Below are positions 53,194 to 62,708 of a stretch of DNA of 64,000 nucleotides, one piece after another. The position numbers were made by a program, and so were the translations under genes. How positions within the stretch are numbered: position 1 is the first letter of the stretch; each line of letters opens with the position of its first letter. Where the stretch lies: contig JBBRQD010000020.1 of assembly GCA_038227045.1 (NCBI GenBank), forward strand, positions 1-64,000. The letters run 5' to 3'. The stretch is from JANXLS01 sp038227045 (lineage in GTDB: Bacteria; Planctomycetota; SZUA-567; H5-PLA8). A model generated the notes under the pieces. That model had not been told where the DNA came from and did no database searches. It was given only the letters and a program-made list of their open reading frames with translations.

Positions 53194-55326
53194 ATGCCAG
53201 ATGCCAGCGCGATTGATACGGCCCTTCTTATGCAGGAACCGTACATTCACGAGAATTACAACCAGACCTATCTCTACGCGCTGCCCCGGAATTCGCGTGG
53301 TGTCTATGTGATCTGGGAAATCAGTGAGGCCGCGAAAGATCATTTTCGGCAGAAATTCGGCGAGCATTTCTTCGACAATAACTTTCTCACGCTGCGCATC
53401 GTCCGCACCGGTGACGGGAAATTCATCGATGTCGAAGATTTCATTGGGGACAAGAACAATTATTGGGTGAATGTCGAGCCCGATTGCGAATATGAAATGC
53501 AGCTCGGTTACCGGGCGAAAGGGACGACGTTTTTCGAACACGTCGCGACGTCGAACAAAGTCCGCACACAGCCCGAAACCGAAACGCTGCTTGAAACACA
53601 GAACGAGTGGCGGCGCGTGGACGTGCCGAATTATTGCAAAGAGGTGTTCGTCGACACGACGCAGTGGCGCTTCAATCAATTCGAGTATTGGAAACGCGGA
53701 AAGATCGCGGGGCGCGGGCCGGCCGAGGGATGCTGGGCACTGGTGTTGCACATGCATCTGCCGTTCGTCAAGCACCCGGAATATCCGACCGCGCTGGAAG
53801 AGCAATGGCTCTTCGAGGCGATCACGAACTGCTACGCGCCACTGCTGGACATGTTCTGGCGCCTGGACCGCGAGAAGATCGATTTCCGCCTGACGGTCTC
53901 GCTTTCGCCGCCGCTGATTTCGATGCTTTCCGACGAATTGCTTCAGGAGAAGTACCGCACGTTTTTACGCGAAGCCATCTCGCTGGCCGAACGCGAACTG
54001 GATGCGCACCGCGGCAAGGCGTTCCAGCACACGATCGAAAAGAATCTGGAGCGACTGCACACCGCCAAAGGCGTATTCGACGGATACGGCGGACATATTC
54101 TCAACGGCTTCCGCGATTTTCAGAACCTTGAAAAAGTCGAAGTGATCATCTGCGCGGGCACGCATCCGACGCTGCCATTTTACATGCACTATCCGGAGAA
54201 CATTCGCGCGCACATTCAACTGGCGTGCCGGCAGTACGAGCGGTTTTTTGGCCGCTGGCCGCGCGGCATGTGGCTGCCCGAAAACGCGTTTACGCCGGGA
54301 CTGGACAAGTATCTCGCCGAAAATGGCATCCGCTGGACGCTGGTCAATGCGACGGGCATGTCGCGGGGGAACACGCGCGCGTATTTCGGCACCGCGCGGC
54401 CCGTGGTCACGCACAACGGCCTGGCGGTATTTGGCATCGACGAGGAAACGCGTTCGCAGGTCTGGAGCCGCGAGAGCGGTTATCCCGGCGACGGGCGCTA
54501 CAAGGAGTGGTATCGCGACGTCGGTTACGACATGGCCTGGGAGCATCTCCCCGACTATTGGAAGACCGCGGGCGTGCGCCGCATGACCGGCCTGAAATAT
54601 TATCGCATCACCAGCAAGGAGACGCCGCCGCACGAAAAGCAGGCATACCATCCGGAGATGGCGCGCCAGGCGGTTGAGGAGCAGTCGACGCAGTTCGTCG
54701 AGCATCGCGGCGCGCAAGTCGAATATCTGAAGCGGAAATTCAATCAGATTCCCATCGTGGTTTCCGCGTACGATGCGGAGTTGTTCGGGCATTGGTGGGA
54801 GGAAGGTCCGGCGTGGATTGAAGCGGTGATGCGGAAAATGTGCTGCGATCAGGCGCGCGTCCGGCCGGTGACGCCGTCGGAGTTTTTGTGCGAGCATCCG
54901 TCGCACCAATTGATGATGCCGGGCGCATCGACGTGGGGCAAGAACTCGACGTTCGAAACGTGGCTCGATTCGCGCGAGTACCAGCCCAACGCATGGATGT
55001 ACCGGCACATGTTCCGCGCGATTGAGGATATGGCGACGCTGGCGACGCAGCACAAGAATGCCGAGGGCATCGAAAAGCGCGCCCTGAACCAGGCCGCGCG
55101 CGAAACGATTCTGGCGCAGGCGAGCGACTGGCCGTTCCTGATTTCAATGGGGCAATCGATCCGCTATGCCGAAGTCCGGCTCATCCGGCACATCAGCCGC
55201 GCGCGCGAATTGATTCGTCAAATCCAATGCGGCCAGATCGACGAAACGTATTTGCACACGCTGGAAGTGGCCGATTCGCTGCTCAAAGAAGACATGGATT
55301 TCAGAGTTTTCAGCAAGACGCTTTGA
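53194..55326 (+). CDS. DUF4912 + GH57 alpha-glucan branching-enzyme-like protein
   Basis: 710 residues. An N-terminal DUF4912 domain (about 20-130, with YLYALPRNSRGVYVIWEIS) precedes a GH57 barrel. The barrel starts WALVLHMHLPFVKHPEYP (about 183-200), carries MWLPENAFTPGLD (nucleophile Glu near 363) and YDAELFGHWWEEG (acid Asp near 527), and ends in a DUF1957-type helical region. GH57 enzymes with this layout are mostly 1,4-alpha-glucan branching enzymes. The nucleophile loop reads PENAF rather than the common PECGY, so a variant specificity is possible. GAGG lies before the ATG. It is the third gene of the GT4-GT4-GH57 set. Confidence 0.9.
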   Translation: MPDASAIDTALLMQEPYIHENYNQTYLYALPRNSRGVYVIWEISEAAKDHFRQKFGEHFFDNNFLTLRIVRTGDGKFIDVEDFIGDKNNYWVNVEPDCEYEMQLGYRAKGTTFFEHVATSNKVRTQPETETLLETQNEWRRVDVPNYCKEVFVDTTQWRFNQFEYWKRGKIAGRGPAEGCWALVLHMHLPFVKHPEYPTALEEQWLFEAITNCYAPLLDMFWRLDREKIDFRLTVSLSPPLISMLSDELLQEKYRTFLREAISLAERELDAHRGKAFQHTIEKNLERLHTAKGVFDGYGGHILNGFRDFQNLEKVEVIICAGTHPTLPFYMHYPENIRAHIQLACRQYERFFGRWPRGMWLPENAFTPGLDKYLAENGIRWTLVNATGMSRGNTRAYFGTARPVVTHNGLAVFGIDEETRSQVWSRESGYPGDGRYKEWYRDVGYDMAWEHLPDYWKTAGVRRMTGLKYYRITSKETPPHEKQAYHPEMARQAVEEQSTQFVEHRGAQVEYLKRKFNQIPIVVSAYDAELFGHWWEEGPAWIEAVMRKMCCDQARVRPVTPSEFLCEHPSHQLMMPGASTWGKNSTFETWLDSREYQPNAWMYRHMFRAIEDMATLATQHKNAEGIEKRALNQAARETILAQASDWPFLISMGQSIRYAEVRLIRHISRARELIRQIQCGQIDETYLHTLEVADSLLKEDMDFRVFSKTL

Positions 55327-55392
55327 TTTGCGGAGAGGTTGCAATTCAATGACCTTTTCTTCTTGAGGATCTCAACCATTCGTTCGATTTGC

Positions 55393-57075
55393 ATGGCCAT
55401 CATCGCCTGGATTGCCGCGGCCTGCGGCGTCGCACTGAGCGTTGAGGCAAAACTCACCTTCAACCGCGACATCGCGCCGATCATCTTTTCGCAATGTGTG
55501 GTGTGCCATCACCCAGGTGGCTTGGGTCCGTTCAGCCTCATCAATTATCAGGACGTGAGCAAACGCGCGAAGATCGTCGCGCGCGTCACAGCGAACCGTT
55601 ACATGCCGCCTTGGCTGCCGGAGCCGGGACACGGGGAGTTCGCCGGCGAGCGCCGCTTGAGCGACGAACAGATCGCGCTGATTGACCGATGGGCAAAAGA
55701 GGAAATGCCGGAAGGCGCGCCGGAAGACTTGAAAGTCAAGCCGGAGTGGAACGACGATTGGCAGCTCGGCAAGCCCGACCTCGTGGTTACCATGCCGGAG
55801 CCCTATACTTTGCCCGCGGATGGGCGGGATTTGTACCGCAATTTCGTGATTCCAAACGTGGTGCCCGCCGATCGATACGTGCGCGCAGTCGAACTGCGCC
55901 CGGGGAACGCGTCGGTTGTTCATCACGCGTTCTTATTTGTGGATCAATCCGGTGATGCGCGCGAATTGGCCTCGCATGAAACGGAGCCGGGCTTTCCCGG
56001 CATGAGCGCCGGACGCGGCGCCACCACCCCGTTCGGCCATCTGTTAAGCTGGCAGCCCGGAAAAAGGGCGTCGAAAGAACCGGAGGACATGGCCTGGGTA
56101 TTGCGCAAGGGATCGGACATCGTGCTGCAATGCCACATGCGTCCGAGAGGCAAACCGGAGAAAATCCAGGCGAGCGTCGCGCTCTATTTCACGGATCGTC
56201 CACCGTCGCGGATTCCATACGTCCTGCTGCTGCGCTCCCTGACGATGGATATTCCGCCGGGCGCGAGCGACTACGCCGTTGAATCCTCTTACACATTGCC
56301 AGTGGATGTAGATGCGCTGGCCTGCTTGCCGCATCTGCATTACCTCGGAAAAGCAGTCCAGGCCTGGGCGGAATTGCCCGATGGCACGCGCAAGGATCTG
56401 ATCTCCATTCGCAACTGGGACTTCAATTGGCAGGGTGATTACCAATTTAAATCCCCGGTCTTTTTACCCAAGGGTACAGTTTTGAGAATGCGGCTGACCT
56501 ACGACAACTCCGTTCAAAACGCGCGCAATCCCAACAATCCTCCGATACGCGTGCAATACGGAAAGCAAAGCACCGACGAAATGGGTGAATTCTGGCTACA
56601 AGTTCTTCCGCGCAAACCGCAAGAGATCAAGTTGTTGATGAATCATTATACTCAGAATTGGGGAATTCCCGACTCCATCGCGCTCCAGCGGATTCTGCTC
56701 GGGCGCGACCCCAAGGACGCTGAAAGCCGGGCCACTTTGGGCACAGCCCTCTATTCATCTGGAAAGATACGTGAAGGCGTCGATGAATTGAAACACGCAT
56801 TGCGGGACAATCCCAAGCTCGTGCGCGCCCATTACGTGCTGGGAGGCATTTATTCCAATCAAAACGACTTGCCCAATGCGCTGGAACAGCTTGCGGAGAC
56901 CGTCGCGCTCGATCCCAATAATTCCGATGCGCGCAACAATTACGGCTGGTTGTTGCTGGCGGGTGGTCACGTCGATAGCGCGATTGAACAATTCGAAAAT
57001 GCCTTGCGCCTCAATCCCGCTGACGCTCTCGCCCAAACCAATCTGCAAAAGGCGCGCGCGATGAAGAAGCGGTGA
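55393..57075 (+). CDS. Exported cytochrome c / copper type II monooxygenase-like / TPR protein
   Basis: About 560 residues. A signal peptide (MAIIAWIAAACGVALSVEA) is followed by a class I cytochrome c region with heme motif CVVCHH (Cys35, Cys38, His39). A domain like peptidylglycine/dopamine-type copper monooxygenases follows, with VVHHAFLFVD, LQCHMRPRG and LPHLHYLGK providing the two copper-site histidine sets. Three TPR repeats (about 430-555) end it. The start is uncertain. The ATG at 55393 lacks an SD, a TTG at 55339 touches its GGAGAGG, and an ATT at 55378 lies 7 nt after GAGGAT and would give the signal peptide a basic start. The likely role is periplasmic oxidation of an organic substrate. 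Confidence 0.85.
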   Translation: MAIIAWIAAACGVALSVEAKLTFNRDIAPIIFSQCVVCHHPGGLGPFSLINYQDVSKRAKIVARVTANRYMPPWLPEPGHGEFAGERRLSDEQIALIDRWAKEEMPEGAPEDLKVKPEWNDDWQLGKPDLVVTMPEPYTLPADGRDLYRNFVIPNVVPADRYVRAVELRPGNASVVHHAFLFVDQSGDARELASHETEPGFPGMSAGRGATTPFGHLLSWQPGKRASKEPEDMAWVLRKGSDIVLQCHMRPRGKPEKIQASVALYFTDRPPSRIPYVLLLRSLTMDIPPGASDYAVESSYTLPVDVDALACLPHLHYLGKAVQAWAELPDGTRKDLISIRNWDFNWQGDYQFKSPVFLPKGTVLRMRLTYDNSVQNARNPNNPPIRVQYGKQSTDEMGEFWLQVLPRKPQEIKLLMNHYTQNWGIPDSIALQRILLGRDPKDAESRATLGTALYSSGKIREGVDELKHALRDNPKLVRAHYVLGGIYSNQNDLPNALEQLAETVALDPNNSDARNNYGWLLLAGGHVDSAIEQFENALRLNPADALAQTNLQKARAMKKR

Positions 57076-57141
57076 TTGCGGCAGTTACGGTTGCGCATTA
57101 CAATTCAACGGTCTTTAACCCCCATTATTAGGAGTATGTCC

Positions 57142-57720
57142 ATGAATAACTCCCGCCTGATTTGCAACATCCTGCTCGCCATTGCAGTTGGAATGTGTAT
57201 TGCGGCGCAAGCCGAAGACAAGCCCGCGAAACTGGTCATCGTCAAAGCGGTGTACGGCGATCTGCCGGACGGGACGAAAAGCGACGTGACCGAGAAGGTC
57301 AAAGGCATGGTCAACGCGGACGGACTCAGTGTCGCCGCAACCAACGATAATTTCGGCGATCCCGTTGAGGGAACAGTCAAGAAGCTGAAGGTTGAATATA
57401 CTCTCGACGACGCGAAGCTGGACCAGACCGTTGCGGAGAACGAGACGCTGACGATCACCCTTAAGCCCAGCAAACTGAAAATTGTAAAAGCCCTGTATGG
57501 CGATCTGCCCGACGGCACAAAGGCCGATGTCACGGTGAAGGTCCAGTCGCTGGTGAAGGACGACGCGCTATCTGTCGGTGCGACCAACGAAAATTTCGGC
57601 GATCCGGTCGAGGGAACGGCGAAGAAGCTGAAGATCGACTATACGTTCGAAGGCGGTGCCGCGAAGTCCAAGGAAGCCGCCGAAAACGAGACGCTGACCA
57701 TTTCGAACAAAGGGGAATAG
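57142..57720 (+). CDS. Exported protein with two tandem DUF3395-like repeats
   Basis: 192 residues. A signal peptide (RLICNILLAIAVGMCIAAQA) is followed by two near-identical domains of about 75 residues. Each contains KAVYGDLPDG or KALYGDLPDG, DVT.KV, NFGDPVEGT.KKLK and ENETLTI. This pattern resembles DUF3395, found at the C-terminus of DnaJC11-type proteins, here as a free-standing tandem pair. TTAGGAG (57128-57134) is 7 nt before the second of two close ATGs (57142), which I choose. It follows the copper/cytochrome gene by 66 bp and is convergent with the DUF1501 gene. The internal duplication looks recent because whole blocks are identical. Confidence 0.78.
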   Translation: MNNSRLICNILLAIAVGMCIAAQAEDKPAKLVIVKAVYGDLPDGTKSDVTEKVKGMVNADGLSVAATNDNFGDPVEGTVKKLKVEYTLDDAKLDQTVAENETLTITLKPSKLKIVKALYGDLPDGTKADVTVKVQSLVKDDALSVGATNENFGDPVEGTAKKLKIDYTFEGGAAKSKEAAENETLTISNKGE

Positions 57721-57735
57721 GCGGCACGTCTCGCG

Positions 57736-59181
57736 TCAAACCAGCACGTCTTTGACCACCTGGCCGTGCACATCCGTCAGGCGGTAGTCGCGCCCCTGGA
57801 ATCGGTAGGTGAGCTTTTCGTGGTCGAAGCCGAGCAAGTGCATGATCGTCGCCTGGAGATCGTGGACGAAAACCTTCTTCTCCGCGATCGAGAATCCGAG
57901 TTCGTCCGTCTCGCCGTATGAGAGGCCGGGTTTGACGCCGCCGCCCGCCATGAAGATCGAATAGCAGTCGGGGAAGTGGTCGCGTCCCAGCACCGCACTG
58001 GCCGCGGTGCGCCCTTCCCGGAATGGCGTGCGCCCGAATTCGCCGCCCCAGACGACCAGCGTGTCCTCAAGCAGGCCGCGATCCTTGAGATCCTTGATGA
58101 GCGCGGCGACGGGCTTGTCGGTTCGCTCCATTTTCTTCGTCAGGCCGTCGCGGACATCCTCGCCCGGGTTGGTGCCGTGGAAGTCCCAGCCCCAGTCGAA
58201 GAGCTGGACGAAGCGCACGCCTTTTTCAAGCAGCCGCCGGCCCAGCAGACAATTGTTGGCGAAGCTCGCCTCGCCGGGTTTCGCGCCGTACGCGGCGAGG
58301 GTCTCGGGTTTCTCGCGCGAAATATCCATCGCTTCGGGAACGCTCGCCTGCATGCGGAAGGCGAGCTCGTATTGTGCGATGCGCGTAATGGTTTCCGGGT
58401 TGCCGAGTTCCTTTTCCTGAATTTCGTTGAGATCGTGCAGCGCGTCGAGCGTCTTGCGGCGCAGACCGCGGTCCATCCCGGCGGGATCGGAGACGTACAG
58501 CACTGGATCGCCCTTCGAGCGGCATTGCACGCCCTGGAAAACCGATGGCAGAAATCCGCTGCTCCAAAGATTCTGCCCGCCGCTGGGCTGCACGCCGCTG
58601 CTGATCAGCACCACGAAGCCCGGGAGGTTTTCGTTCTCCGAACCCAGCCCGTATGTAGCCCACGAACCCATCGACGGCCGGCCCTGCCGCGGTGAACCCG
58701 TATAAAGGAGCAATTCGGCGGGCGCGTGGTTGAACTGGTCCGTGTACAGCGACTTGATCACGCACATTTCATCGGCGATGCCGTGGAAATTTGGAATGGC
58801 ATCGGACATCCAAATCCCGCCTTTGCCAAATTGCTTGAACGTGCGCGGAGAGCCCATGAGCTTGGGCACGCCGGACGTAAACGCGAACTTTTTGCCTTTG
58901 ATAAACGCGTCGGGCGCGTCCTGCCCGTTGCGCTTCACCAGTTCGGGTTTGTAATCGAAGATGTCGAGATGCGGCGGGCCGCCGGACATGTGCAGGTAAA
59001 TCATGCGCTTCGCTTTCGGGGCGAAATGCGGCTTCTTCGGTGCGAGCGGATTAGGCGTATCGCCGGCGGAAACGTTGCCGTTGAGCGCGGCGAGCGCGAT
59101 GGCGCCCAGGCTCAAGCCGCCGGTCTGCTTGAGAAATTGGCGGCGCGTGCTGCACTGAAGGCGTTCAAGTTCTGGGTTCAT
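57736..59181 (-). CDS. DUF1501 (sulfatase-like) protein, Tat-exported
   Basis: 481 residues. A Tat-type signal (TRRQFLKQTGG) is followed by the DUF1501 fold, a relative of alkaline phosphatase/sulfatase-type hydrolases. Typical stretches are MIYLHMSGGPPHLDIFDYKP, SYGETDELGFS and LLGFDHEKLTYRFQGRDYRLTDVHG at the C-terminus. DUF1501 genes are expanded in Planctomycetota and Verrucomicrobiota and are usually next to PSCyt/PSD1 genes, as here (27 bp apart, same strand). GGAG lies 9 nt upstream of the ATG. The substrate is not known. Confidence 0.95.
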   Translation of the reverse strand: MNPELERLQCSTRRQFLKQTGGLSLGAIALAALNGNVSAGDTPNPLAPKKPHFAPKAKRMIYLHMSGGPPHLDIFDYKPELVKRNGQDAPDAFIKGKKFAFTSGVPKLMGSPRTFKQFGKGGIWMSDAIPNFHGIADEMCVIKSLYTDQFNHAPAELLLYTGSPRQGRPSMGSWATYGLGSENENLPGFVVLISSGVQPSGGQNLWSSGFLPSVFQGVQCRSKGDPVLYVSDPAGMDRGLRRKTLDALHDLNEIQEKELGNPETITRIAQYELAFRMQASVPEAMDISREKPETLAAYGAKPGEASFANNCLLGRRLLEKGVRFVQLFDWGWDFHGTNPGEDVRDGLTKKMERTDKPVAALIKDLKDRGLLEDTLVVWGGEFGRTPFREGRTAASAVLGRDHFPDCYSIFMAGGGVKPGLSYGETDELGFSIAEKKVFVHDLQATIMHLLGFDHEKLTYRFQGRDYRLTDVHGQVVKDVLV

Positions 59182-59207
59182 CGTTTCTTACTCCATTTTC
59201 CACGCGG

Positions 59208-62200
59208 TCATCGCTTCATCATCGTCTCATCAAGATTCAACAATACGTTTGCCACGGTCGTCCACGCGGCGAGGTCGGTGGCGTCAACGCCTTGCGGAAC
59301 GGGACCGATCGGATTTGTGGCCAAGTCGGCACCCTTCTTCGGATCTTTTGCGAGCGCCTCGCGGGCTTCTTCATAGAGTTTGAGCAGCCGCGCAATTTCC
59401 GCGTCCTGCGGCAGCCGCGCGAGACAGGCTCGGAACCCTGCGCGGATCTTTTCTTGCGGCGCGGCTCCGGCCGCAACCATGCGGCGCGCGAGCGCCTGCG
59501 CGGCTTCGACGTAAACGGGATCGTTCAGCGTGACGAGCGCCTGAAGTGGTGTATTCGTGCGGACGCGGCGCAGGGTGCAGACTTCACGGCTCGGCGCGTC
59601 GAATGTCGAAGTCGACGGATACGGGCTCGTGCGGCGCGCTTCGGTGTACAGCGCACGGCGGAATTTATCTTCGCCTGGACTGGTCGCCCAATCGAGTCCT
59701 CCGCCGAACGCGGCGCTCAGGCCCGCCGACGGACGTGGCGGTTTGACAGACGGGCCGTACATTTTGGGGCTGAGCAATCCGGCGATGGCCAGCGCCTGAT
59801 CGCGGACAGTTTCCGCCGACATGCGGAAGCGCGGACCGCGCGCGAGCAAGCGGTTGTCGGGGTCGCGATCCGCGAGTTCCTTCGACACTTTCGACGACTG
59901 CCGATACGCGGCCGACATGACCAGCAGCTTCACGAATTTTTTCATATCCCACTTCTGCTGAGTCAACTCCGTCGCGAGCCAATCGAGCAGTTCGGGATGC
60001 GAAGGCGCTTCGCCCTGCGAGCCGAATTCTTCGCTCGTGCGCACGATGCCGACGCCGAAAATCTGCTCCCAATACCGATTGGCGATCACGCGCGCGGTGA
60101 GCGGATTGTTTTCGTCGACGAGCCATTTGGCGAGCGCGAGGCGGTTGGGTTTGGTCTCCGGCGCGGGCGGTTGAAAAGCGCCGGGCAGACCCTCGGTGAC
60201 TTCATCGCCCAGCGCTAAATAATTGCCGCGCAGTTGAACGTTCGTCTTGCGCCGCTTGCCCTCGGCTAATTCGCGCATGATCGGCAGGGTGACCGGTTTG
60301 AGATCCTCCAGTTGTTTCTTCATCGCGGCAAGGCGCGCGTGTTCGGCCTTCAGATCCGTGGCGACGCGTTCCAGATAATGGCGCGTGATTGTTTCGCTTT
60401 GCTCCGGCGAGCGCTTTTCAGCGGGTATTCCCAGCGCCTGGACCACATCGGCGGGCGTGCGCGAGAGTTCATCCGCGCGCGGATCGGCCGTTATTGACGC
60501 GCGAAAGCGGCTCTTTCCATTCAGCGGATGAATTCCGTTTTGAACGATGGACACTTCAAGTTTTATGCCGGCCGAAACGTCGGTAGGTGCCGCCGGGACC
60601 AGCGTCAAGGAATGAATCTTTCCGTCCGCGAGATCGATGCTCCATCCGGGCTTGTCGGCCTTCGGTTTCTTCTTCGCATTTTTGGCCGCGTCCTTCGGTT
60701 CGCCGTCGCGGACCACGGCTTCGGCGTCATAACCGTTGTGCTCGGCATCCGCGTGCGCGGCGACCAGTTGAATGACGCGCGCGCCGCCGGTCTCCACGCT
60801 CTTGCTCGGGCTGGGCGTTTCTTTCACTTCCGTGCGCCAGACTTCCTTGCGCTTATCGTCGAGGATAACCACATGAAAATCCTTCAGACGCGCGAACGCT
60901 CCGCCGTCGGTGCGATTCCAGACGATGATGTGATCGATTTTGTGCGTGGATTTCAGATCGACTTCCCACCACGGATTGTCAATCGCCGACGTGTGCGAAA
61001 CGGAATTGGCTTTGAAATAATCGCCTTCGGTGTTGCCGTCGTTCGCGCGCTTGGCTTCGCCGCCGAAGTCGGTGCTAATTTGCGACGCCACGCCCTTCGG
61101 CGCAATGTTTTCGACGCCGCTGAACACTTGAACTTCCGCGAGCATCAAATGCAGCGCTTTGCCCGGCAGTTCGACGCGCACGAAGCGGCCTTCGGGAACG
61201 GACGCCGCGGGTGGAACCAGCGACGCGCGCACGCGCGTGGCCACCACTGACTTTTCCTTGTCCTTTGCTTCTGCATTGGCGTTTGGAACAACGACGGCAT
61301 CGATGCGGATTGCGCCGATGCGCTTGATGTCGGTGGGAATCGCAGCGGACAAAATGTCGGTTTGCTGCTTGCCGCCCTTGTCGTCGATTTTAACCGTCAC
61401 CGGTTCGAGCGGCAACCATTTCAAATCGAGCGGGAACGCTTTTTCCCACGCGGCCTGTGCGGCAAGTTGAGCCGGCGTCGGCGTCGAAAGTTTCTTTTCC
61501 AAAGCCGCGATATCGGTTTCGATTTTGGCGCGCTCTTCGTTTAGTTGAGGCGTGAATATTTTCAATGTCGGCTCCTCGTCCTGCCGGTCGGCGTCCTCCG
61601 TGTTATTGAGGATCGCAAAAAGGCGGAAGAAATCCTTCTGCGGCAGCGGATCGTATTTGTGATCGTGGCACTGGGCGCACGCCATCGATGTGCCCATCCA
61701 GACCGCCATCGTCGTGTTCACGCGATCGACGATCGCCGCATTTCGGAACTCTTCGCGTATCGTCCCGCCTTCAGTGTTCGTCATCGTGTTGCGGTGGAAC
61801 GCAGTTGCGGCGATCTGGTCCTGCGTCGCATTCGGCAGCAGGTCGCCGGCAATCTGCTCCAGCGTGAATTGATCGAATGGCTTGTTGTCGTTGTACGCCT
61901 TGATCACATAATCGCGAAATGCCCAGATCGTGCGCGGCGTGTCGCTGGCGTAACCTCCGGAATCGGCAAAGCGCGCGAGGTCGAGCCACATGCGCGCCCA
62001 GTGTTCGCCATACGCGGGTTTCGCGAGCAGGCGGTCGACGAGTTTTTCGTACGCGTCCGGACTGGTGTCTTTGACAAACTGATCGACCTCTTCAACGCTC
62101 GGCGGAAGCCCGACAATGTCCAGCGAAGCGCGGCGAATCAAGGTGTAGCGGTCGGCTTCAGGCTGAGGCTTGAGGTTCTCGCGCTCAAGCCGCGAGAGCA

Positions 62201-62708
62201 GAAAACTGTCGATGGCGTTGCGCGCCCAGGTCTTGTCTTTCAGTTCCGGCAGAGCGGAGCGGGCGGGCTTCACATAGGACCAATGCCGTGCGTATTTCGC
62301 GCCCTGCGAAATCCATTTCTTCAAAAGCTCGATTTCGCGAGCGGAGAGTTTCTTGCCGGTTTTCTTCGGCGGCATGACCTGCTCGTCATCCTGCGACGAC
62401 ACTCGCGAGATGACTTCGCTCTTTTCGGGATGCCCCGGAACAATGGGGAATGTTCCGCCATTCTCGGCGTAAGCGCCCTCCTCGGTGTCGAGCCGCAGCG
62501 GCCGCTTCTTTGAGCCGCCTTTGCGCTCAGCGGCGTCGGGGCCGTGGCATTTGAAACATGTATTGGAGAGGATCGATTTTATGTCGCGATTGAAATCGAC
62601 CGGCTGTGCCGGTGAAACGGGGGCGTCGGATGCGCAAAGAGCCGCGCAAAATGACCACGCCGCACCGATCTGCAAAACGTGGCGAAAGATTCTGACAAGC
62701 ATCGACAT
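59208..62708 (-). CDS. PSCyt1-PSCyt2-PSD1 protein with inserted F5/8-type C domain
   Basis: 1166 residues. A signal peptide is followed by a planctomycete cytochrome C domain with CFKCH (about 49-53). DUF1549 (PSCyt2) follows with RNAIDSFLLSRLE, and a second heme-type motif CAQCH lies near 342. Next is a long insert with an F5/8 type C (discoidin) domain at about 515-665 (WWEVDLKSTHKIDHIIVWNR), then DUF1553 (PSD1) with NRYWEQIFGVGIV and RRVRTNTPLQALVTLNDP. This family is a hallmark of Planctomycetota/Verrucomicrobiota and pairs with DUF1501. The discoidin domain suggests carbohydrate binding. I start at the ATG ending 62708 before the signal peptide; an in-frame ATG at 62753 is too early. Confidence 0.93.
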   Translation of the reverse strand: MSMLVRIFRHVLQIGAAWSFCAALCASDAPVSPAQPVDFNRDIKSILSNTCFKCHGPDAAERKGGSKKRPLRLDTEEGAYAENGGTFPIVPGHPEKSEVISRVSSQDDEQVMPPKKTGKKLSAREIELLKKWISQGAKYARHWSYVKPARSALPELKDKTWARNAIDSFLLSRLERENLKPQPEADRYTLIRRASLDIVGLPPSVEEVDQFVKDTSPDAYEKLVDRLLAKPAYGEHWARMWLDLARFADSGGYASDTPRTIWAFRDYVIKAYNDNKPFDQFTLEQIAGDLLPNATQDQIAATAFHRNTMTNTEGGTIREEFRNAAIVDRVNTTMAVWMGTSMACAQCHDHKYDPLPQKDFFRLFAILNNTEDADRQDEEPTLKIFTPQLNEERAKIETDIAALEKKLSTPTPAQLAAQAAWEKAFPLDLKWLPLEPVTVKIDDKGGKQQTDILSAAIPTDIKRIGAIRIDAVVVPNANAEAKDKEKSVVATRVRASLVPPAASVPEGRFVRVELPGKALHLMLAEVQVFSGVENIAPKGVASQISTDFGGEAKRANDGNTEGDYFKANSVSHTSAIDNPWWEVDLKSTHKIDHIIVWNRTDGGAFARLKDFHVVILDDKRKEVWRTEVKETPSPSKSVETGGARVIQLVAAHADAEHNGYDAEAVVRDGEPKDAAKNAKKKPKADKPGWSIDLADGKIHSLTLVPAAPTDVSAGIKLEVSIVQNGIHPLNGKSRFRASITADPRADELSRTPADVVQALGIPAEKRSPEQSETITRHYLERVATDLKAEHARLAAMKKQLEDLKPVTLPIMRELAEGKRRKTNVQLRGNYLALGDEVTEGLPGAFQPPAPETKPNRLALAKWLVDENNPLTARVIANRYWEQIFGVGIVRTSEEFGSQGEAPSHPELLDWLATELTQQKWDMKKFVKLLVMSAAYRQSSKVSKELADRDPDNRLLARGPRFRMSAETVRDQALAIAGLLSPKMYGPSVKPPRPSAGLSAAFGGGLDWATSPGEDKFRRALYTEARRTSPYPSTSTFDAPSREVCTLRRVRTNTPLQALVTLNDPVYVEAAQALARRMVAAGAAPQEKIRAGFRACLARLPQDAEIARLLKLYEEAREALAKDPKKGADLATNPIGPVPQGVDATDLAAWTTVANVLLNLDETMMKR

